NCBI GenBank assembly: GCA_045654565.1
Contig: JAZONP010000218.1
Coordinates: 1-10,841 of the forward strand
Source of the DNA: UBA1189 sp045654565
Lineage (GTDB): Bacteria; Bacteroidota; Bacteroidia; Bacteroidales; Bacteroidaceae
Direction: 5' to 3'
Length of the DNA stretch: 10,841 bases
In this document: in pieces, positions 5,676-10,841 of the stretch
Position numbering within the stretch: position 1 is the first letter of the stretch
Layout: every line of letters begins with the position of its first letter
Translations under genes and position numbers: made by a program
Notes under the pieces: model-generated
What the model was told of the DNA's origin: nothing
What the model saw: only the letters and a program-made list of their open reading frames with translations
Databases searched by the model: none

Positions 5676-6809
5676 ATGGACAAAACGAACAAACGACTCG
5701 AATCCTTAGATGTGCTACGTGGCTTCGACCTCTTCATCCTCGTAGGCCTGGAAGCTGTGATGCATGCACTTGATGGTGCCATCGATGCATCATGGTTTGA
5801 TGGCGTGATGCGCTGCTTCACCCACGTCGACTGGGAGGGCTTCTCCCCATGGGACTTAGTGATGCCGCTCTTCATGTTCATGTCGGGCATCACCATCCCC
5901 TTTGCCTTGGCTCGCTACAAGCGTGAAGGGAACAAAGGTGTTGCCTACCGCCGCATCGCCAAGCGCGTGCTGCTCTTATGGCTGTTCGGCATGATGTGTC
6001 AAGGCAACCTCTTGGGACTCAATCCCGACCGCATATACCTCTACTCCAACACCCTGCAGGCTATCGCCGCAGGTTACTTGATAGCGGCCCTACTCTATCT
6101 CAACACATCGGTAAAGACACAGATTGCCACGAGCGTAGTGCTATTACTCGCCTTTTGGGGCTGCATGGAGTGGATACAGGTCGATGGATATGGCGGCGGA
6201 TGCTACACTGCCGAGAGGAATCTCGCCGAGTGGATTGACCGCATCGTGCTGGGACGTTTCCGTGATGGAGCAATGGTGAACAATGGCACCGTCGTCTTTG
6301 CCTCATGGTATCACTACACCTGGGTGCTCAGCACCATGACCTTCGGCGTTACGACGCTGACAGGAACCTTTGCCGGACATATCCTCAAGAGCGATAACAT
6401 CGACGTGAAGCATAAGTTCTACTATCTCCTCGCTACAGGCCTCTCACTGATTGCCATCGGTTGGCTCTGGGGATTGCAGATGCCCGTGATAAAGAAACTA
6501 TGGACCAGCTCCATGGTCCTCGTGAGCAGTGGCTATTGCTTTGTGCTCATGGCGCTGTTCTATTGGGTCATCGACCATAAGGAATACAACAAACATACGA
6601 CGTGGCTCAAGGTATATGGTATGAACTCCATCACAGCCTATCTGCTGACTATGTGTATCAACTTCACCAGCGTGTCCTCCTCATTGCTCTATGGCATGAG
6701 GCAATATGTGGGCGACTACTACCCTGCCCTCATCGCCCTGGGCAATGCCGCCATTATCTACCTCATCCTATGGATGATGTATAGAAAGCAGGTCTTCTTG
6801 AAGATCTGA
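5676..6809 (+). CDS. Inner-membrane acyltransferase, HGSNAT/NagX type (COG4299, DUF5009-like)
   Basis: This polytopic membrane protein has 377 residues, the usual length for bacterial relatives of heparan-alpha-glucosaminide N-acetyltransferase. It opens with RLESLDVLRGFDLFILVG, the hallmark first helix. It continues with FTHVDWEGFSPWDLVMPLF, where His50 aligns with the catalytic histidine of human HGSNAT (KHASWNGLTVADLVFP), then MFMSGITIPFA, NTLQAIAAGYL, TLTGTFAG, a GWLWGLQMPVIKKLWTSS segment and YGMNSITAYLL. About ten membrane helices are expected. The family moves an acetyl group from cytoplasmic acetyl-CoA across the membrane to an amino sugar. In Bacteroidetes these genes often accompany glycoside hydrolases, as here, and periplasmic acetylation of a released hexosamine is the plausible role; the acceptor is unknown. 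No promoter fits in the 18 bases between the upstream terminator and the ATG, so expression by read-through, or from a promoter inside the upstream gene, is likely. Confidence 0.85.
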   Translation: MDKTNKRLESLDVLRGFDLFILVGLEAVMHALDGAIDASWFDGVMRCFTHVDWEGFSPWDLVMPLFMFMSGITIPFALARYKREGNKGVAYRRIAKRVLLLWLFGMMCQGNLLGLNPDRIYLYSNTLQAIAAGYLIAALLYLNTSVKTQIATSVVLLLAFWGCMEWIQVDGYGGGCYTAERNLAEWIDRIVLGRFRDGAMVNNGTVVFASWYHYTWVLSTMTFGVTTLTGTFAGHILKSDNIDVKHKFYYLLATGLSLIAIGWLWGLQMPVIKKLWTSSMVLVSSGYCFVLMALFYWVIDHKEYNKHTTWLKVYGMNSITAYLLTMCINFTSVSSSLLYGMRQYVGDYYPALIALGNAAIIYLILWMMYRKQVFLKI

Positions 6810-6879
6810 TGAGCCTCACGCCACGGACAGGGCGCGCTATATATATGGCTGCAGACAACACTTTTTAAGAAAAAAGACG

Positions 6880-6887
6880 TATCTTTG
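6880..6887 (+). promoter_or_regulatory. xpt: Promoter -7 element of the xpt-permease operon
   Basis: TATCTTTG matches TAnnTTTG exactly and lies 21 bases before the xpt start codon, so the transcript would have only about 15 nt of leader. The -33 region is poor in consensus, with a CTTTTTAAG run at 6861-6869. Such a short leader leaves no room for a purine riboswitch. Confidence 0.55.
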
Positions 6888-6908
6888 TAGTCTTATATCC
6901 TATTTCTT

Positions 6909-7478
6909 ATGAAAGCGCTGAAAGATAGAATCAAGAAAGATGGCCGCTGCTTCCCCGGCGGCATACTGAAAGTGGATAACTTCATCAACCATCAGATGGA
7001 CCCCATCCTGATGAAGTCGATGGCCGTGGAGTTTGTACGTCGCTTTGCCAGCACGCAGATCGACAAGGTCATCACCGTGGAGGCCAGCGGCATAGCACCG
7101 GCCATCATGGTGGGCTACCTGCTGGAGCTGCCCGTGGTGTTTGCCAAGAAGAGCAAGCCCAGCACGCTGGAGAACATGCTGGTGACCGAGGTGTACTCGT
7201 TCACCAAGAACCGCACCTACACGGTGTGCGTGAGCAAGGACTACCTGCAGCCTGGCGACAGGGTGCTCTTCATCGATGACTTCCTGGCCAACGGCAATGC
7301 CGGCAAGGGCATCATGGACCTCGTGGAGCAGGCGGGCGCCGAGCTGGTGGGCATGGGATTCCTCATCGAGAAGGCCTTCCAGGAGGGCGGTGAGGTGCTG
7401 CGCAAGGCGGGCATCCACGTGGAGTCGCTGGCCATCATAGAGAGCCTGGAGGATTGCCAGATCAAGTTTAAGGAATAA
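6909..7478 (+). CDS. xpt: Xanthine phosphoribosyltransferase
   Basis: Xpt joins xanthine to 5-phosphoribosyl diphosphate to make XMP, feeding GMP synthesis in the cytoplasm. The 189-residue length is close to the B. subtilis enzyme (194). The type I phosphoribosyltransferase PRPP loop is clear: VLFIDDFLANGNAGKG begins at residue 119, with the acidic pair Asp123-Asp124, nearly identical to the VLIIDDFLANGKA of Xpt. An N-terminal MKALKDRIKKDGRCFPGGIL and the 'VEASGIAPA' segment are also typical of the family. The ATG follows the promoter at 6880-6887 closely. The purine permease gene starts 19 bases after the stop, and the pair form a xanthine salvage operon. Leucine codons are strongly CTG-biased here, while the glycosidase and acyltransferase genes prefer CTC. 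Purine PRTs can be hard to separate by sequence, but the permease next door supports xanthine. Confidence 0.93.
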   Translation: MKALKDRIKKDGRCFPGGILKVDNFINHQMDPILMKSMAVEFVRRFASTQIDKVITVEASGIAPAIMVGYLLELPVVFAKKSKPSTLENMLVTEVYSFTKNRTYTVCVSKDYLQPGDRVLFIDDFLANGNAGKGIMDLVEQAGAELVGMGFLIEKAFQEGGEVLRKAGIHVESLAIIESLEDCQIKFKE

Positions 7479-7497
7479 CACATCTTTTCTTTTTCGT

Positions 7498-8829
7498 ATG
7501 GAAACAACTACAGATAACAAGCCCAAGGGACTCATCTACGGACTGGAAGACCGTCCGCCCTTGCGCGCCACACTCTTTGCTGCCGTGCAGCACCTCTTGG
7601 CCGTGTTCGTGGCCATCATCACCCCACCCCTCATCATCGCCGGTGCACTGAAGCTCGATCTGGAGACTACGGGATTCCTCGTCTCCATGGCGCTCTTCGT
7701 GTCGGGCGTGGCCACCTTCATCCAATGCCGCAAGGTGGGCCCCGTGGGTTGCGGACTGCTCTGCATCCAGGGCACGAGCTTCTCCTTCATCGGCCCCATC
7801 ATCTCGGCGGGTATGGCGGGCGGACTGCCGGCTATCTTTGGCGCTACCATCGCGGGCTCTGTGGTGGAGATCCTGGTGAGCCGCGTGCTCAAGTATACAC
7901 GCCGCATCATCACGCCGCTCGTGTCGGGCATCGTGGTGACACTCATCGGGCTGAGCCTCATCAAGGTGGGCATCACGGCCTGTGGAGGCGGTGAGGCTGC
8001 TAAGGCAGCCGGCACGTTCGGTGCCTTCGAGCATGTGGGCCTCGCAGCATTGGTGCTCACGATCATCGTCATCTTCAACCGTAGCAGCAACGCCTACCTG
8101 CGCATGAGCTCCATCGTCATCGGACTCGTGGTGGGATACATCGTGGCGTGGATGATGGGATTGGTGGACTTCTCGTCCGTACAGAGCTATGGCTCGGTGA
8201 ACATCCCCGTACCGTTCAAGTATGGCATATCGTTCAACTGGTCGTCCATCATCGCCCTAGGACTGGTGTACCTGATCACAGCCATCGAGGCCTATGGCGA
8301 CATCACGGCCAACTCGCTCATCTCGGGACAGCCCGTCGAGGGTGAGAAGTTCATGAAGCGTGCCTCGGGCGGCATCCTGGGCGACGGTGTCAACTCACTG
8401 CTCGCTGGCGTGTTCAACTCGTTCCCCAACTCCATCTTTGCCCAGAACAACGGTATGATACAGCTCACGGGAGTGGCCAGCCGCTATGTAGGCTACTTCA
8501 TCGCCGGCATGCTGGTGTTGCTGGGTCTGTTCCCCGCCGTAGGCTTGGTGTTCTCGCTCATGCCCGACCCCGTGCTGGGTGGTGCCACACTGCTCATGTT
8601 CGGCACGGTGGCAGCAGCAGGCATACGCATCATCGCCTCGCAGGAGATCAACCGCAAGGCTACACTGGTCATCGCCATCAGCCTGAGCTTCGGACTGAGC
8701 GTGGAGCTCGTGCCCGAGATCCTCTCACAACTGCCCGAGACGCTGCGCAACATCTTCTCATCGGGCATCACCACCGGTGGCGTGATGGCTATCCTCACCA
8801 ATGCCCTCATCCGCATCAAGGAGGATTAA
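7498..8829 (+). CDS. pbuX: NCS2-family xanthine permease (nucleobase:cation symporter)
   Basis: This 443-residue inner-membrane protein belongs to the nucleobase-cation symporter 2 (NAT/NCS2) family and probably imports xanthine with protons. Family landmarks are all present. Gln31-His32 in the first helix correspond to the conserved QH motif. Glu264 and Asp268 in IEAYGDITAN have the four-residue spacing of the essential Glu/Asp pair of E. coli XanQ. The signature QNNGMIQLTG lies at 316-325. The QNNG form with SRYVG after it is that of xanthine/urate carriers; uracil carriers such as UraA differ there. A 14-helix fold is expected. The start follows an A/T-rich spacer of 19 bases after xpt with no Shine-Dalgarno. 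Cotranscription with xpt gives uptake plus trapping as XMP. Uric acid as an extra substrate cannot be excluded. Confidence 0.92.
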   Translation: METTTDNKPKGLIYGLEDRPPLRATLFAAVQHLLAVFVAIITPPLIIAGALKLDLETTGFLVSMALFVSGVATFIQCRKVGPVGCGLLCIQGTSFSFIGPIISAGMAGGLPAIFGATIAGSVVEILVSRVLKYTRRIITPLVSGIVVTLIGLSLIKVGITACGGGEAAKAAGTFGAFEHVGLAALVLTIIVIFNRSSNAYLRMSSIVIGLVVGYIVAWMMGLVDFSSVQSYGSVNIPVPFKYGISFNWSSIIALGLVYLITAIEAYGDITANSLISGQPVEGEKFMKRASGGILGDGVNSLLAGVFNSFPNSIFAQNNGMIQLTGVASRYVGYFIAGMLVLLGLFPAVGLVFSLMPDPVLGGATLLMFGTVAAAGIRIIASQEINRKATLVIAISLSFGLSVELVPEILSQLPETLRNIFSSGITTGGVMAILTNALIRIKED

Positions 8830-8848
8830 GAGGGATGGTCAAGGTCCT

Positions 8849-8914
8849 GGCAACGATATAGATGTTGGGCAAGACGCAGTTCGTGTCATCTCGAGCCAAG
8901 CGAGAGATCTCACA
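8849..8914. repeat. Dispersed intergenic repeat: ATATAGATGTTG block plus GTCATC...GAGATCTCAC block
   Basis: The first part (GGCAACG, ATATAGATGTTG at 8856-8867, then GGGCAAGACG) recurs after argB at 10812-10841. The second part, 8885-8914, resembles the common bacterial dispersed repeat GTCATCCTGAGCGAAGCGAA with an imperfect stem (TCTCG and CGAGA around AGCCAAG). Both lie between the permease stop and argF'. Recognition of the second block is from memory of frequent intergenic sequence in this phylum, not from a search. Confidence 0.5.
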
Positions 8915-8921
8915 GTATGAC

Positions 8922-8929
8922 TAAGTTTT
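8922..8929 (+). promoter_or_regulatory. argF': Weak candidate -7 element for argF'
   Basis: TAAGTTTT matches TAnnTTTG at seven of eight positions and lies 39 bases before the argF' start codon. No -33 TTTG is seen at the right distance. No arginine-repressor palindrome was recognised in the spacer. Confidence 0.25.
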
Positions 8930-8968
8930 ATCTCATAATAACGATAATTAAATAAAAAACATAAGTAT

Positions 8969-9928
8969 ATGAAGAAATTCACTTGCGTACAAGATATTGG
9001 CAACCTGCACGAGGCAGTAGCCGAGGCTTTGGAGATCAAGAAGGACCGCTTTGCCCATGTGGAGCTGGGACGCAACAAGACCCTGATGATGATCTTCTTC
9101 AACTCATCGCTCCGCACCCGACTGAGCACGCAGAAGGCGGCTATGAACCTGGGCATGAACGTCATCGTGCTCGATGTGAACCAGGGCGCCTGGAAGCTCG
9201 AAACGGAACGTGGCGTCATCATGGACGGCGACAAGGCCGAGCATCTGCTCGAGGCCATCCCCGTGATGGGCTCCTACTGCGACATCATCGGTGTACGCTC
9301 CTTCGCAGGGCTCACCGACAAGGCCGACGACTATGAGGAGCGCGTCATCGAGCAGTTTATCCGCTACTCGGGCCGACCCGTATTCAGCATGGAGGCTGCC
9401 ACACGCCACCCCCTGCAGAGCTTTGCCGACCTCATCACCATCGAGGAGCACAAGAAGACCGCCCGCCCCAAGGTGGTGCTCACCTGGGCTCCTCACCCCA
9501 AGGCATTGCCGCAGGCGGTGCCCAACTCGTTTGCCGAGTGGATGAATGCCACAGACTATGAGTTCGTGATTGCTAACCCCGAGGGCTATGACCTCGCTCC
9601 CGAGTTTGTGGGCAAGGCCAAGGTAACCCACGATCAGGATGAGGCATTGCGTGGGGCGGACTTCGTGTATGCCAAGAACTGGAGCGCCTACGAGGACCCC
9701 AACTATGGCCAGGTGCTCTCAAAAGACCGCTCATGGACCATCACCGAGGAAAAGATGGCGCTCACCAACAACGCCTTCTTCATGCACTGCCTCCCCGTGC
9801 GCCGCGGCATGATCGTGACCGACGAGGTCATCGAAGCACCCACAAGCCTCGTCATCCCCGAGGCTGCCAACCGCGAGATCTCAGCTACTGTAGTACTCAA
9901 GCGCTTGTTGGAAGGATTAAACGATTAG
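8969..9928 (+). CDS. argF': N-succinylornithine carbamoyltransferase
   Basis: ArgF' transfers the carbamoyl group of carbamoyl phosphate to an N-acylated ornithine, giving N-acyl-citrulline in the acylated arginine pathway. The 319 residues match the structurally known B. fragilis enzyme (318) closely from MKKFTCVQDIG to SATVVLKRLLE. Carbamoyl-phosphate binding residues are visible: SSLRTR at 46-51, the RHPLQS segment, and HCLPVRR at 273-279. The residue that decides acetyl or succinyl specificity (Pro90 in B. fragilis, Glu92 in Xanthomonas AOTCase) is Ala90 here, within MDGDKAEHLLEAIPVMG. A small non-acidic residue fits succinylornithine; published mutants of the Xanthomonas enzyme, including Ala, gained this specificity. 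The ATG follows an A-rich stretch. argB follows after 108 bases, so the two may be co-transcribed. N-acetylornithine activity is less likely but not excluded. Confidence 0.94.
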   Translation: MKKFTCVQDIGNLHEAVAEALEIKKDRFAHVELGRNKTLMMIFFNSSLRTRLSTQKAAMNLGMNVIVLDVNQGAWKLETERGVIMDGDKAEHLLEAIPVMGSYCDIIGVRSFAGLTDKADDYEERVIEQFIRYSGRPVFSMEAATRHPLQSFADLITIEEHKKTARPKVVLTWAPHPKALPQAVPNSFAEWMNATDYEFVIANPEGYDLAPEFVGKAKVTHDQDEALRGADFVYAKNWSAYEDPNYGQVLSKDRSWTITEEKMALTNNAFFMHCLPVRRGMIVTDEVIEAPTSLVIPEAANREISATVVLKRLLEGLND

Positions 9929-9936
9929 CGTTTAAT

Positions 9937-10024
9937 GATGAACGTTTAAAGGTGATAGATTAAGGGGTAAAGGTGATAGGCCTTTATCGCGAGCCCCTAA
10001 ACACTAAACCCTAAACTCTAAACA
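9937..10024. repeat. Repetitive argF'-argB spacer with telomere-like CTAAACN heptamers
   Basis: The spacer holds GATGAACGTTTA (9937-9948, also at 226-237 on the minus strand), a direct repeat AAAGGTGATAG (9947-9957, repeated near 9969-9979), and a bulged hairpin in which TAAAGG (9968-9973) pairs with CCTTTA (9981-9986) and GGGG (9964-9967) with CCCC (9994-9997). Four 7-bp units CTAAACN end it at 9997-10024, twelve bases before the argB start. No U-run follows the hairpin, so termination is doubtful. Confidence 0.7.
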
Positions 10025-10036
10025 CAACTAAAAAAT

Positions 10037-10807
10037 ATGATTAACGTTGTAAAAATCGGCGGTAACGTCATTGACGATGCGGCAGCGCTGGAGCGTTTCT
10101 TGACAAAGTTTGCCGCATTGGAGGGTCCCAAGATGCTCATCCATGGAGGAGGCAAACTCGCCACGCGCCTCAGCGCACAGCTCGGTATAGAGACACAGAT
10201 GATTGACGGACGCCGTGTGACCGACCGCGACACGCTCGACGTGGTGACTATGGTATACGCTGGACTCGTCAACAAGCAGATCGTAGCTCGCCTCTGCGCT
10301 CTTGGCTGTAAAGCCATCGGTCTCTCGGGTGCCGACGCCAACGTCATCCCTGCCGTGCGCCGCGCTCCCAAGCCCATCGACTATGGCTACGTGGGCGACA
10401 TTGTGCCCGAGAGGATGAACATCCCCTTCCTCGCCTCGCTCGTGGAGCAGGGCATCGTGCCTGTCTTCTGCGCCATCACCCACGACGAGCAGGGCTCGTT
10501 GCTCAATAGCAATGCCGACAGTGTGGCTTCGGCCGTAGCCGTTGCTGCATCGAAGATACAGCCGACCAACCTCATCTTCTGCCTCGAGAAGAATGGCGTG
10601 CTCACCGACGTGGACGATGACCTAAGCGTGATCCCCACCATCAATCGCGAGAGCTTTGCCACACTCCGTGCCGACGGCACCGTAAACAAGGGCATGATAC
10701 CCAAGATTGAGGGAGCCTTCCGCGCCATCGATGGTGGTGTGACGTGCGTAGTCATCAAGCACGCCGACAACCTCGACAACGCGCTGGAGACTCGTATCGT
10801 GGAGTAA
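10037..10807 (+). CDS. argB: N-acetylglutamate kinase (probably N-succinylglutamate kinase in this lineage)
   Basis: ArgB phosphorylates the gamma-carboxyl of an N-acylated glutamate, the second step of arginine synthesis, and belongs to the amino acid kinase family. It has 256 residues, typical for the short arginine-insensitive type without the extra N-terminal helix found in feedback-inhibited enzymes. Visible motifs are KIGGN at 6-10 (Lys6 matches the phosphate-stabilising Lys8 of E. coli), HGGGK at 36-40, RVTD at 60-63 (substrate-binding Arg60), NSNAD at 157-161 and GMIPK ending at Lys223. The end TRIVE resembles the GTRILA terminus of E. coli NAGK, with Glu in place of the Gly. The neighbouring carbamoyltransferase has a succinyl-type specificity residue, so the true substrate may be N-succinylglutamate, as proposed for Bacteroides; the sequence alone does not decide this. 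The ATG follows an A-rich stretch. Confidence 0.92.
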   Translation: MINVVKIGGNVIDDAAALERFLTKFAALEGPKMLIHGGGKLATRLSAQLGIETQMIDGRRVTDRDTLDVVTMVYAGLVNKQIVARLCALGCKAIGLSGADANVIPAVRRAPKPIDYGYVGDIVPERMNIPFLASLVEQGIVPVFCAITHDEQGSLLNSNADSVASAVAVAASKIQPTNLIFCLEKNGVLTDVDDDLSVIPTINRESFATLRADGTVNKGMIPKIEGAFRAIDGGVTCVVIKHADNLDNALETRIVE

Positions 10808-10811
10808 AAAC

Positions 10812-10841
10812 GGCAATAATATAGATGTTGTCCAAAACGAC
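10812..10841. repeat. Second copy of the ATATAGATGTTG intergenic repeat (runs off the window)
   Basis: GGCAA at 10812-10816 and ATATAGATGTTG at 10819-10830 recur in the same order and spacing as at 8849-8867. The following bases CCAAAACGAC resemble GCAAGACGCA. The copy starts five bases after the argB stop and is cut by the window end. Confidence 0.6.

Noticed and set aside
6810..6908. Possible purine riboswitch upstream of xpt
   Set aside because: The promoter candidate leaves only about 15 nt of leader, and no purine-aptamer core was seen in the 99-base spacer.
7468..8090. Two overlapping antisense open frames of over 180 codons across the permease start
   Set aside because: Both mirror the strongly biased third codon positions of the permease; the sense strand carries the conserved NCS2 motifs.
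9997..10024. Telomere-like CTAAACN repeats as a replicon end
   Set aside because: Only four imperfect units lie between two adjacent arginine genes, so this is an internal intergenic tract.

Overview
The window looks like a chromosomal segment from a Bacteroidales bacterium, most likely of the Prevotella/Segatella type. The evidence is: an N-succinylornithine carbamoyltransferase very close to the Bacteroides fragilis enzyme; promoter candidates of the Bacteroidetes form TTTG-N20-TAnnTTTG; A-rich gene starts mostly without Shine-Dalgarno sites; an HU-like protein of the Bacteroidetes type; and a large exported glycosidase with the short C-terminal tail typical of Prevotella secreted proteins. 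This assignment rests on remembered family features, not on a search.

Layout. Positions 1-152 (minus strand) hold the 5' end of an HU-like DNA-binding protein gene. Positions 153-1411 have no confident gene. They hold short tandem repeats with a 7-bp period, a 3 x 10-bp tandem repeat, a 260-bp segment bounded by 26-bp inverted repeats (25/26) with a perfect 22-bp-arm palindrome inside, and a probable promoter and roughly 400-nt structured leader of the next gene, which contains a weakly supported 61-codon ORF with a strong Shine-Dalgarno. Positions 1412-5599 encode a 1395-residue exported clan GH-D (GH27/GH36-like) glycosidase with several accessory domains. It is followed by a strong intrinsic terminator and then, only 18 bases later, by a membrane acyltransferase of the HGSNAT/NagX type (5676-6809). 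Positions 6909-8829 are a two-gene purine salvage operon: xanthine phosphoribosyltransferase and an NCS2 xanthine permease. Positions 8969-10807 hold two arginine biosynthesis genes, argF' (N-succinylornithine carbamoyltransferase) and argB, separated by 108 bp of repetitive intergenic DNA.

How the genes work together. The glycosidase probably cleaves an alpha-linked sugar outside the cytoplasm. The acyltransferase could acetylate a released amino sugar across the inner membrane, but that link is only inferred from position. Xpt and the permease together import xanthine and convert it to XMP. ArgB and ArgF' perform the second and a later step of the Bacteroidetes acylated arginine pathway, which uses succinylated intermediates in B. 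fragilis; Ala90 in ArgF' fits the succinyl-specific type.

The protein-coding part is largely ordinary. The less explained material is the gene-free 1.26 kb at the left, the glycosidase leader, and short dispersed repeats downstream of the permease and argB genes.
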